A stretch of DNA of 11,446 bases, taken from contig NZ_KQ961871.1 of assembly GCF_001563665.1 (NCBI RefSeq), positions 1-11,446 on the forward strand. Direction: 5' to 3'. Below the pieces are notes generated by a model. It saw only the letters and a list, made by a program, of their open reading frames with translations, made no database searches and had not been told where the DNA came from. Below, in pieces: positions 1-7,566 of the stretch; position 1 is the first letter of the stretch; each line of letters begins with the position of its first letter. The translations under genes and the position numbers were made by a program. Origin of the DNA: Gardnerella vaginalis (GTDB lineage Bacteria > Actinomycetota > Actinomycetes > Actinomycetales > Bifidobacteriaceae).

Positions 1-231
1 GCCTGCTGCTTAATATTTTCTTGTATTCTCACATGCACATTCGCACTCTTAGTAACTGCAATATCAATCAACCTCAATACACACATCATAAAATACTGTA
101 TCGCATATTGCAACACATTCCACTTGTTGCTTCACAAACGTATACAGTATGCAATCACGATATGAATTCAAGCCCAACAATCCAACATCAGTAACGTCTC
201 AACGAACGCAACTCACAGTACTTTTGGATTC
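1..231. other. Intergenic/edge region downstream of the fused ABC exporter
   Basis: No well-supported gene is seen here. On the minus strand a frame stays open from tandem ATG codons at 84-89 to the window edge (about 29 codons, beginning MMCVLRLIDI). It has no convincing ribosome binding site, so it may be the start of a further gene or chance. A loose inverted repeat just after the exporter stop (AATCCA near 222-227 with TGGATT near 176-181) could be a weak terminator, but no U-run follows it. A clearer 9-bp inverted repeat is listed separately. Confidence 0.3.
93..150. repeat. Spaced 9-bp inverted repeat
   Basis: ATACTGTAT at 93-101 is the exact reverse complement of ATACAGTAT at 142-150, with 40 bases between them. 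Each arm is itself close to palindromic, so the pair could be two copies of an operator half or dimer site rather than an RNA hairpin. It precedes the possible reading frame at the left edge. Its function is unknown. Confidence 0.35.
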
Positions 232-3102
232 TTAATATTCATCAAAATTAATTACCTTATCGAATACATCACAATTAGTTTGCGCGTGCAACACAACTAC
301 AAGCTTGTTATTCCTAGTTTTAGCACATCTGATAGCTTGCACGATTATTTCACGTTCACTACAACCATCAGCATCAGTTACACTTTTGAACGTCTCATCC
401 AGCATAATAACAGTTCGCTGTTGAGAACCAATACACTTTGTGAGCGATGTGAAATCTGGAGCAACAATAGCACCGTTATCATCAAATAAGTAATCTTCAA
501 TCAGCATACAATTCTTAGTATTGTTATGATCAAACCAATCTCGCAACAATACTGATTTACCAGCACCACTAGCGCCAATAATAGCAACTGAAGAAATATC
601 ACTATCAGCAATAGTATTACTAAGATTCTGGTATGCTAATTCATTCCTCTTATACGCTTTCTGCTTACGCTCATAATTTTCCAAACTGAAAACTCGTTGA
701 GCAGTCTGGGTCAAAACTCCTGAATCTTGCAAAGTTTCAATCACATTTTCCAAGCTTGACGACAGCATTACCACAAAATACAACACAGCACTAGCAGAAG
801 CAAAATTCATTGATGATACTGTAAGCATATAAAGTATTGAAAATTCCAACACTAAAGAAAGACTTTGCATCATGCAATTTCTCACTGTGTAAATATTAAT
901 AAAACGACGCATACGCTGCCAATACTTATTTTCTGACGAAGCATAATGATACTTGCGAGAACTATCAAAAATAGCACCTTGCGGTAAGCTTCGCGTTGAT
1001 AATAACGACGATAATGCTCCTAAAAACTTATCTCGATATTGTGCTTGTTTATCCGCAGCCGTATTAAGTAATCGCGAACCGGCATACCATATGAGACAAG
1101 ATAACGGCACCATAATAATCATTATGTATACGTACTGCGGTACTGCAGCAATTGTCATAGCAAGAACTATTACTGTTTGAACAATAATAAAAATAACGTG
1201 TGCAATAGCACTAGGAATACTCATCTGTAAGTCAGAAAAATCATCCCCAAGCCTACCTAAAACATCACCTTTATTATCAATATTTGAATACTTATGCAAA
1301 CGCATAATCAAACGATTATGCAGTTTTGTAAGCCGCACAATTGGCACAGCATATACAGGAACATTAAGAGCAATAATACCAATGACAATAAGCAAGCTTG
1401 CAAACAATGCAGAAGACTGAAGCATATTTAAGTTGGTGTTCGTAGCAATATTCTCTACAAACATTAACTCAGCAAGAACTATGAGTACTGTTGCTATCGG
1501 CAAACAAATAATACTAGCGGAGAACAATTCGCGCACAGTTCTAATGAACTTACCACGTGATTCTGCACCTGTAGGAATTTTCGATTCCACACAATCCGCT
1601 TGCATAGTTTTATCACTACCAGTATTCTGCAAATGATTTTCTTCAACCACACTATGCGTGACTTGCTTAGAGTTGTTACCATAAAACACACAAGGAATAT
1701 ACTCTGGATTACGTGCAAATAAAACAATATGATGAACTTGAGAACTTAGCATAGCTTGTGAAACTGTTTCTCGAAGCTCTGGATTTAACACAGAAAACAC
1801 GTCATCAAGCACCAAATATTCCACGTCTTGAGCAAACGCCATAGCAAGCACCACGCGTTGACGCTCACCAACAGATAACGTTTCAGGATTATGCAAAAAC
1901 CTATCCGCAACCTCACGCGACACATTAAATAAACGCAAGAAGTTTTCGTACTTCCGACGAGTATCATCGCTCGCAATATTAAACCAAGCTTCAATAAGCC
2001 CCTGCGACATAATAGGATTACAAGGCACCAATATTTTACTACTGCTAACAATAGAATCATACGCATTCAACGCCGAGCAAGCTTCTTTAGACAAAAGAGC
2101 GAACTTATTATCAAACACAACAGAATCAGAAATATTAGTAGCATCCGCGAGAGTATTATTCATAGCATTTTGCTCTAATTGCACTAAATCCTTGTCCATT
2201 GGAAGAGCAAGCCGAATCACGCGATAATTCACAATATTATTCTGCATGGCGCCATACAAATATTTAATCGCAAAAAGAATTCCAACATTAAACAACGCAT
2301 TTGGAAAAATAGTTACATGAACAAGAACAACACCAGCAAGCAGTAATGTCAACCCACCTTGCTCAACAATATTACTCAATAATTGAGGAAATATGCGCTT
2401 ATAAAGCACTCGTTCTTCTGCTTTACGTGCATCTTCAATCGCAGTAATACCAACATTATAACGATACACTCTTGAAGCGTGAGGAAGTTTATCAATAATT
2501 TTACTGAGAAGATTACGACGTTTACCTTCTAAATCCACATAGTTCTTCCACAATACGCCAATCCAACGTATAAGGAACAAATTACCAACAGATAAGAGAA
2601 CTAATAGTAAAACCGCTACAATACTATTCTCGTGATATTGAACAACACAGATAGCAAAAAGAATAATAAACTGCAATATTGATAACACGAAATCAACACC
2701 ATAAGCTATCTGACTTATCTGATTTGGATATGTTAATGCCGAAGACTGCAATGTTTCATCATCATTATTCTTAACAGATAAACGCACAAAACGATGGAAA
2801 GTAAGCTGACGAAACAAAGCTATAAGAAGCATCTCACAACGATCTTTAGCAATAAAACCCAATGCTTGTAAGAAGAAAGATAACGCCAACTTAAACGCAA
2901 CAAACCCTTCAAGCAGTGTCGAAGCAGAATGTAACGATCCCATCGTATAAATAAGCAACAGCATTCCAGCAAGCTGTATCAAACCAGTAATAAAAACTGA
3001 TAACACCTGCGGCATAAGAACTATAAAATATACTAAAGCACCTTTTGCATGTTGATGATTCGCAACGAACGAATCATAACGAGATATAACCCTATTTAAC
3101 AT
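232..3102 (-). CDS. Fused ABC exporter (TMD-NBD-TMD-NBD) with complementary degenerate ATPase domains
   Basis: A 956-residue membrane protein carrying two exporter-type half transporters in tandem. TMD1 has hydrophobic helices at about 22-50, 60-83, 133-155, 158-180, 247-265 and 270-290. NBD1 (about 320-480) has a Q-loop-like LVPCNP with Cys361 for Gln, a good signature LSVGE (409-413), and Walker B LVLDD with Asp434 in place of the catalytic Glu. It has no P-loop, and Ala463 stands where the switch His belongs. TMD2 helices lie at about 527-548, 562-588, 634-676 and 740-790. NBD2 (about 825-956) has Walker A GASGAGKS (843-850), Glu869 at the Q-loop position, Walker B IMLDE (Asp902, Glu903) and switch His939. 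The signature-helix region is deleted: only about 45 residues separate Walker A from Walker B. The ATG follows GGAGG by only 3 nt. The lipoprotein gene lies 100 nt upstream. Substrate is unknown; peptide or drug export is inferred from the exporter-type fold only. Confidence 0.9.
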   Translation of the reverse strand: MLNRVISRYDSFVANHQHAKGALVYFIVLMPQVLSVFITGLIQLAGMLLLIYTMGSLHSASTLLEGFVAFKLALSFFLQALGFIAKDRCEMLLIALFRQLTFHRFVRLSVKNNDDETLQSSALTYPNQISQIAYGVDFVLSILQFIILFAICVVQYHENSIVAVLLLVLLSVGNLFLIRWIGVLWKNYVDLEGKRRNLLSKIIDKLPHASRVYRYNVGITAIEDARKAEERVLYKRIFPQLLSNIVEQGGLTLLLAGVVLVHVTIFPNALFNVGILFAIKYLYGAMQNNIVNYRVIRLALPMDKDLVQLEQNAMNNTLADATNISDSVVFDNKFALLSKEACSALNAYDSIVSSSKILVPCNPIMSQGLIEAWFNIASDDTRRKYENFLRLFNVSREVADRFLHNPETLSVGERQRVVLAMAFAQDVEYLVLDDVFSVLNPELRETVSQAMLSSQVHHIVLFARNPEYIPCVFYGNNSKQVTHSVVEENHLQNTGSDKTMQADCVESKIPTGAESRGKFIRTVRELFSASIICLPIATVLIVLAELMFVENIATNTNLNMLQSSALFASLLIVIGIIALNVPVYAVPIVRLTKLHNRLIMRLHKYSNIDNKGDVLGRLGDDFSDLQMSIPSAIAHVIFIIVQTVIVLAMTIAAVPQYVYIMIIMVPLSCLIWYAGSRLLNTAADKQAQYRDKFLGALSSLLSTRSLPQGAIFDSSRKYHYASSENKYWQRMRRFINIYTVRNCMMQSLSLVLEFSILYMLTVSSMNFASASAVLYFVVMLSSSLENVIETLQDSGVLTQTAQRVFSLENYERKQKAYKRNELAYQNLSNTIADSDISSVAIIGASGAGKSVLLRDWFDHNNTKNCMLIEDYLFDDNGAIVAPDFTSLTKCIGSQQRTVIMLDETFKSVTDADGCSEREIIVQAIRCAKTRNNKLVVVLHAQTNCDVFDKVINFDEY

Positions 3103-3202
3103 ATACCTCCAACATACATATTCATTCCAAACCCTCTAATCTACAAGTTTCATTAACTAATTCATCATCAGGGAAACGCTTCAAATCAAGTGCAAAATAC
3201 TA

Positions 3203-3637
3203 CTATTTCTTCTTATAACCTATAGCAACATTACCTGTTTTATTAATCCCTGGTACTTTAAGAACATCAGAACTTGACTTGTCTTTTAAATCAAATTTCC
3301 CAACCAAAAATAAAGCTTTAAGTCCTGGACCAGGTAAATTGAACGATGAGTCAACTAATTTGATGGGCTTATCTCCAAGAGTAACTTTAGACAAATCATA
3401 ATGAGAATCAAGAATATCCCGTGACACAAAAAGATACAATTCATCTTTATTCATATAGTTTTCTGGTATACGAAACTCTTCTCGAGACACCTCTACCGTT
3501 TCCCAATGATACGACGCAAGCTCCGCCTTATCCTCACCATCGGCACATCCAGCAAGAGAAAAGAGAGAACCTATCAGCAGAAGCATAACAAGACAACTTT
3601 GAAAAATTGTTTTACAAAAAATAGTTTTACTCCTCAT
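3203..3637 (-). CDS. Small secreted lipoprotein, function unknown
   Basis: A 144-residue protein with a classic type II signal peptide: basic start (MRSK, K9), hydrophobic stretch at about 16-28, and lipobox SLAG-Cys31. The mature protein should therefore be lipid-anchored on the outer face of the membrane. The mature part (about 113 residues) is hydrophilic and charged, ends in KKK, and matches no family I recognise. An ATG farther upstream at 3754 would add 39 residues, but that extension is not signal-like. The ATG at 3637 is preceded by AAGGAAGG about 9 nt away and places the signal peptide at the N-terminus, so I chose it. It has its own candidate promoter and lies 100 nt before the fused exporter with no terminator between them, so the two may be co-transcribed. 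An accessory or immunity-like role for the exporter is only a guess. Confidence 0.75.
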   Translation of the reverse strand: MRSKTIFCKTIFQSCLVMLLLIGSLFSLAGCADGEDKAELASYHWETVEVSREEFRIPENYMNKDELYLFVSRDILDSHYDLSKVTLGDKPIKLVDSSFNLPGPGLKALFLVGKFDLKDKSSSDVLKVPGINKTGNVAIGYKKK

Positions 3638-3682
3638 AACACCATTACCTTCCTTTTCTCTAACACGACTCTGTATCAAATG

Positions 3683-3710
3683 ATCATAAAACAGATTATT
3701 AAGTAAACAA
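3683..3710 (-). promoter_or_regulatory. Candidate promoter of the lipoprotein gene
   Basis: On the minus strand, TTGTTT (-35, 3705-3710), a 16-nt spacer, then TATGAT (-10, 3683-3688). This predicts a start near 3676 and a leader of about 40 nt before the ATG at 3637. The -10 box matches consensus 5 of 6 and the -35 is weak. Its position between the ABC-2 operon and the lipoprotein ATG fits separate expression of the lipoprotein. Confidence 0.4.
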
Positions 3711-3873
3711 GATCTACCATTCACTCTGATTACTGTAATAATCTTAATAAACATATTATTTTTTTTATCGATTTGTCTAGATTATCGACACTAATCTCTT
3801 CTTTTACTAGCAAACTATAATTTTCATAAACAGCAATGTTCACGAAACAGAAGAACCAGAAGAATCAATATAA

Positions 3874-4032
3874 TCATGCTCGTTTAATGCTTCCAACAAT
3901 ATCTTGATAATAGATAAATAAGATAAGCGCCCCTGCTGAAACTACCACACCTACCGCCAGAATAAACATATACGACTTCAAAAAGCCATAGAATACCTGA
4001 ACACATAGGCTCCAAATTCTAAACATTTTCAT
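3874..4032 (-). CDS. 52-residue single-pass membrane protein, last gene of the ABC-2 operon
   Basis: A short reading frame, MKMFRIWSLC to GSIKRA. Its ATG overlaps the stop of the preceding gene by one base (TAATG), the usual mark of translational coupling. Residues about 22-42 form one strongly hydrophobic helix (MFILAVGVVVSAGALILFIYY) between basic flanks (K19 and the KR near the C-terminus). The start MKMFRI resembles the start of the upstream 107-residue gene (MNMFKRI), which hints at related small subunits. It is probably a minor component of the ABC-2 exporter or a self-immunity peptide. No family is recognised; the call rests on the overlap and the membrane helix. Confidence 0.65.
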   Translation of the reverse strand: MKMFRIWSLCVQVFYGFLKSYMFILAVGVVVSAGALILFIYYQDIVGSIKRA

Positions 4033-4355
4033 TATATTTTATTCTTTGATAGCGCCTCCAACATTTTCTTTCTTTTTTGCAATGCAGATAAAATAGTAAA
4101 AAATACAAGAGAAAAAACAAATAGAACTAGAAATATTAAAGTTAATATCCATGGGTTTTGTAATCCAAATCCCACCATAATAGACCCTGAACTTGTTTCA
4201 TGCGCATCAAAAAACACGCTACCAAAAAGGCCCAGATAATGACCCATTTCCCTACCTTTTGTAAACATAAGTATGATTACTGTTGCAGCTGTTAGAACTG
4301 CAGTCAAAATGAACGATAGAGTTATTGCACTAATAATTCGCTTAAACATATTCAT
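4032..4355 (-). CDS. 107-residue two-TM membrane protein in the ABC-2 operon
   Basis: Starts at ATG 4355, preceded by AAGGAAGG at good spacing. It overlaps the permease stop by 14 nt and its own stop overlaps the next ATG, so it sits inside a coupled four-gene unit. Two hydrophobic helices are visible (about 9-31 and 69-92), separated by an extracytoplasmic-looking loop with charged and Gly/Ser residues, and the C-terminus is basic (QKRKKMLEALSKNKI). It has no recognisable domain. Small membrane partners of this kind accompany ABC-2 exporters that handle lipids, bacteriocins or envelope stress, but the specific role here is unknown. Confidence 0.75.
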   Translation of the reverse strand: MNMFKRIISAITLSFILTAVLTAATVIILMFTKGREMGHYLGLFGSVFFDAHETSSGSIMVGFGLQNPWILTLIFLVLFVFSLVFFTILSALQKRKKMLEALSKNKI

Positions 4356-5760
4356 AATATTCCTTCCTTTGTGTTGAATTTATACCCATTATTGAGTGAA
4401 ATATGCACACCGCGCCAATAGATAACCATAATAAAACTGTGATGTTCCCAGGTATTTGCCAAACAAATATCGTAAAAGATATTAAAATTACAAGGCATAG
4501 TGCAGTAATCATTCCAACCAAGACAGAAAACGGATTATGCTTTTCCGCCGGAAAGAAAATACTAATAGCAATAGATGCTATAAGTGTAATCATACAAATG
4601 AATATTGTTTTTCCTACTTCTGCAAGATTAAGTCCTTTTATAGCACTTATTGCTAATACAGGAACACCTATTACAGATTCAGCTAAAGCATATGGAGCAA
4701 ATAGATATAAGTACAACCGACATGGACTCAACTTATGGCGATAAGTCTTATGTATAGCTTCAGTCGTTGGAAGAGCATAAACAGCCTGAGTAGATATAAT
4801 AGCTAACCAATATGGGGGATAATATCCATGTATACCAAGTACAACAATAGATAAAGTTATAACAAAAAATGTAGCTAACAGAAACTCACCACTACGCACT
4901 ATAGCTTTCAGATGGATAATGAAAAGACTAGGAGAATTTCCAAGTGGAATTTTGAAGAAGTATTTCCAGCGAGAATGTTGATTAGGCGCCACAATAAGAA
5001 TGACTAAAAGCACAATCACAGCAGAAACAAGAAAAACAACCCCTGCTGTTAAAACACCAAACTTATCATATATCAGAACAAAAAATCGAGAGAATCCATA
5101 GTAGGTTCTGCCTTCATAGAACGCATCAAGAAATCTATTGGATTCACGTTGTACATACATATAAGCACCGAATAGTATGGATCCAAAGAAGCAAGGTATC
5201 AGAAAGCTTCTCCATCTTTCTATGTGAAAAACCTGTAGAAATCTATCAAATCCAAGATATATAACGTCCAACAATAAATAAAGAATTACTATTTGACCAA
5301 TAATTCCAAAAAAAATTTCTGGGAATGTTTCACACCCTCCACGTATTGCCATCGAGAATGTCAAAGGGCCAGATACAAGCGAAACACAAGATAATACTGT
5401 TATAGCTTCAAATATTGTGTAAGCTAAAATTCTCTGCTTATTTGTTACAGGAAGAGTATGCGTTAATTCAATGAGCTTGTCTGCCTTCATGAATAAAACA
5501 CGTATAATTATGAAAAACAGTAAAACCCACAGTCCTACAGTCATCGAAATGCTTTGACACACAAGAGATATCGCTTTACTGCTGAAAACCATTCCACGTA
5601 CAACAATAAATGTTAGGAAACAATAACCAGCATAACTTGCCAAAGCTGTAAAAAACAGAAGAATTTTTGCACAACTAGATTGCATAACCTTATGTAAAAA
5701 CAACCTTCTAGCAAAGAACAGAAACAGAAAACGAACTAGCCTGAGAGTATTAGTATTCAC
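4342..5760 (-). CDS. ABC-2 type exporter permease
   Basis: A 472-residue, very hydrophobic protein with about 12 predicted helices (around residues 30-55, 70-90, 118-138, 150-172, 185-205, 237-258, 293-312, 315-332, 352-375, 385-402, 412-435 and 440-460). The cytoplasmic loop after the second helix has LPVTNKQR (103-110), which resembles the LP(I/V)(T/S)xxQ/K segment seen after TM2 in many ABC-2 permeases. The GTG at 5760 is chosen because it overlaps the ATPase stop and has GGTGAGGG just upstream. An in-frame ATG at 5805 would add 15 residues but overlap the ATPase more. It pairs with the ATPase encoded immediately upstream to form the exporter. Substrate is unknown. Confidence 0.85.
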   Translation of the reverse strand: MNTNTLRLVRFLFLFFARRLFLHKVMQSSCAKILLFFTALASYAGYCFLTFIVVRGMVFSSKAISLVCQSISMTVGLWVLLFFIIIRVLFMKADKLIELTHTLPVTNKQRILAYTIFEAITVLSCVSLVSGPLTFSMAIRGGCETFPEIFFGIIGQIVILYLLLDVIYLGFDRFLQVFHIERWRSFLIPCFFGSILFGAYMYVQRESNRFLDAFYEGRTYYGFSRFFVLIYDKFGVLTAGVVFLVSAVIVLLVILIVAPNQHSRWKYFFKIPLGNSPSLFIIHLKAIVRSGEFLLATFFVITLSIVVLGIHGYYPPYWLAIISTQAVYALPTTEAIHKTYRHKLSPCRLYLYLFAPYALAESVIGVPVLAISAIKGLNLAEVGKTIFICMITLIASIAISIFFPAEKHNPFSVLVGMITALCLVILISFTIFVWQIPGNITVLLWLSIGAVCIFHSIMGINSTQRKEYYEYV

Positions 5761-6499
5761 TACCCTCACCGCCCAATTGTGGAATATTTGCTTTGACAAA
5801 TGCATCTATAGATCCATATTTTGACACTAAAGCTCTGCACTCTTCATATACCAAAATTTCACCATGACTCATTAGTGCAATATGATCAGCAATTCTTTCC
5901 AGCATTGAGAAGTTATGGGTACAAAGAAGAACGCCATTCTTTTCACAAACCATATTGCGAATATCAACTTCAAAGTTATAAAGAGCTTCAATGTCAATAC
6001 CATTAGGAGTCTCATCAATCATAGTTAGAGGGCGAGCAACCATTATTGCAGCGATTAACTGAACCTTTTTCCGCATGCCATGTGAATAATCCTCTATCAA
6101 GTCATCCCAACGATAATCCATCTGATATCTACTAAAAAGTCTTTGAACCTCAAACACGTCACATTGCATTCCATACATATTATGGATGAAACGCAAATAT
6201 TCTAAACCCGTCAAAAACTCAGGTAAATAGTCATTAGACGCAAGAAGAATTGAATCCTTCTTTGCTTCCTTAGTTGTACTAAGATTCCCACAGACAGTAA
6301 TCTTTCCCGATCTTGGTTTTATAAGATCACCAGACAATCGAATAAGAGTGGATTTCCCAGATCCATTAGGCCCAATAAGACCAGTGACTCCACCAAAATC
6401 CACAGAAAATGAAAGATTTTTTACCACTTCGTGAGCACTATTATATCCAAAGGATAATCCCTTTATTTCTAGCGCTTTTAGCTCGTTCTCTCCGGACAT
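5750..6499 (-). CDS. ABC transporter ATP-binding protein (ABC-2 exporter)
   Basis: A 249-residue cytoplasmic ATPase that powers the adjacent permease. Walker A is GPNGSGKST (43-51). The signature is the variant YSHGM followed by RKKVQL, Walker B is LTMIDE with the catalytic Glu, the D-loop is NGID, and the switch His is in CTHN. At the Q-loop the usual Gln is not obvious: the segment reads ASNDYLPEF. The pattern is typical of the CcmA/NatA/YtrB-like class. The ATG at 6499 is preferred over the in-frame TTG two codons earlier; AAGG lies about 9 nt upstream. First gene of the operon, preceded by a promoter with an embedded palindrome. Operons of this type are often controlled by GntR (YtrA-like) or PadR repressors, but none is encoded in the window. 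Confidence 0.92.
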   Translation of the reverse strand: MSGENELKALEIKGLSFGYNSAHEVVKNLSFSVDFGGVTGLIGPNGSGKSTLIRLSGDLIKPRSGKITVCGNLSTTKEAKKDSILLASNDYLPEFLTGLEYLRFIHNMYGMQCDVFEVQRLFSRYQMDYRWDDLIEDYSHGMRKKVQLIAAIMVARPLTMIDETPNGIDIEALYNFEVDIRNMVCEKNGVLLCTHNFSMLERIADHIALMSHGEILVYEECRALVSKYGSIDAFVKANIPQLGGEGSEY

Positions 6500-6532
6500 A
6501 AACAAAACCTTGCTTCAACAGTCTATTTGCAT

Positions 6533-6564
6533 TCAGTATATACTGAGGTGTATCAAGCGTGTAA
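6533..6564 (-). promoter_or_regulatory. Promoter and palindromic operator of the ABC-2 operon
   Basis: On the minus strand, TTACAC (-35, 6559-6564), an 18-nt spacer, then TATACT (-10, 6535-6540). The -10 lies inside a perfect 14-bp palindrome, TCAGTATATACTGA (6533-6546). A dimeric repressor bound there would block RNA polymerase. The predicted start is near 6528, about 29 nt before the ATPase ATG. The palindrome is seen directly; the operator role is inferred. Confidence 0.5.
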
Positions 6565-6612
6565 TTAGGTTAAGAGGAAGCAGACATGCACACTGAAATA
6601 TAACAATATAAT

Positions 6613-7541
6613 CTAGTTAGCCCAAAGAGGTAAATCCCGCCAATGATTCGGTGCCCCAGTTCGTTCGAAAGGGATAATCTTATTGTGAGGAAATGTTTCA
6701 AGGGTATTAGCTAAAAGATTACCGCCTTCTAGTCCTAATTGGATGTTAAGGAATTGAATAATACTTATCTGCCCAAATAGCCTGTGCGTAAGAGTGTTTA
6801 CTGGCGTCATAAGCTCATGGTCTATTGGCTTTGGCTTGATATCAAAACCACGATTAAAAAGCCGAGCATGATGAGCAGAAAGGTTACGCAGTATGTTCAA
6901 GGATTTCAGCGTTGATTCTAACTGCGGAGCCGTCATCACACACAAATTCGCAATCTCATTGCGAACCTTGTTTGGACTAAACCTATACAGGTGAGAGAGC
7001 ATACCCCAATCCATGATTTCAACTGCAACCCACACTGGTAGTTGACCGTCATATTTATCGCGATGATGAGCTACAAAGTCTTCTTGTGAGTTCCTCACAG
7101 CTTCTTTATATTTGGAAAGCCACACTTCATATTGGGTTTTATGTGAATTCTTTTTGTAAGCTGCACGCGCCACAGCATTAAGCGTCTTAACGTCCATATG
7201 CACAAGTGGATCCACTTTCCCCAAGTGGTAACCCAAAAGAGCACGCAAAGCCAGTTCTATAGGCGCAAGGGTTGTAAACACAGCACTTCTAAGACGAGCA
7301 TCAAACTCATACAATTCAGTGCACAAATCCAAAGATGTACCAGGCTGGAAATTATCTGTGGGTTTGCCAGAATTAACATCAATAATGCGTGCCGAATACC
7401 AGTATCCAGAAGTCGATAGTAGTTACGCGTCTTAAGTATGTGACTTGCTTGTGTGGTATTTTGGATTTCCATGCCACGTGAGAGTAATAGCTTTACTTGA
7501 TCTTCATAACTTTTATGGGGCTTAATCGGCTTACTGGTCAC
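6613..7541 (-). pseudogene. Abi_2 family (AbiF/AbiD-like) HEPN protein, broken by a one-base frameshift
   Basis: Two overlapping frames add up to one Abi_2 protein. From the GTG at 7541 the reading runs MTSKPIKPHKSYEDQ to NYYRL. The homologous reading then continues one frame over as SGYWYSARIIDV down to DLPLWAN and the stop at 6613. Restoring one A in the AA at 7410-7411 (plus strand) turns RLLDTG into RLSGYW, the expected family sequence, and gives a 309-residue protein, close to the 293 residues of the intact copy at 9348-10229. It keeps the HEPN RxxxxH motif (RNLSAH, residues 219-224 of the restored protein), RLFN after it, FPIW-like LPVWVAVEIM, and the C-terminal W-rich end. As read, translation stops early and yields only 94 residues, so it should be inactive unless the indel is a sequencing error. 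Its promoter and upstream structured RNA are intact. Confidence 0.85.
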
Positions 7542-7566
7542 AACTTCTCACAACGAAAAGGACCAG
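7534..7566 (-). promoter_or_regulatory. Leader hairpin covering the ribosome binding site and GTG of the first Abi gene
   Basis: In RNA sense, CUGGUC (7566-7561) and CUUUUC (7560-7555) can pair with GAGAAG (7549-7544, the Shine-Dalgarno) and GACCAG (7539-7534, overlapping the GTG start). The loop is GUUGU and there is an unpaired UUGU on one side. The same CUGGUC is also the 3' arm of the non-coding RNA's outer stem, pairing with GACCAG at 7598-7603, so the two folds exclude each other. The base pairing is seen directly; a switch or read-through control role is inferred. Confidence 0.4.

Noticed and set aside
1785..2066. Minus-strand frame of 93 codons inside the fused exporter gene
   Set aside because: Same strand, different frame from the strongly supported LSVGE/Walker B region; the sequence is Leu/Trp/Cys-rich and implausible.
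3741..3795. Hairpin with T-run near 3758-3784 as terminator of the ABC-2 operon
   Set aside because: The inverted repeat is only TCGAT/ATCGA, and in the direction of transcription it is followed by A residues, not T residues.
4403..4744. Plus-strand open frame of 113 codons inside the permease gene
   Set aside because: Antisense to a clear membrane protein gene. The overlap with a well-supported operon and the lack of a ribosome binding site make it a shadow.
7257..7541. Independent 94-residue protein at the 5' end of the first Abi gene
   Set aside because: Its last 45 residues have no Abi similarity, while the adjacent frame continues the family sequence exactly; it is the N-terminal piece of a frameshifted gene.
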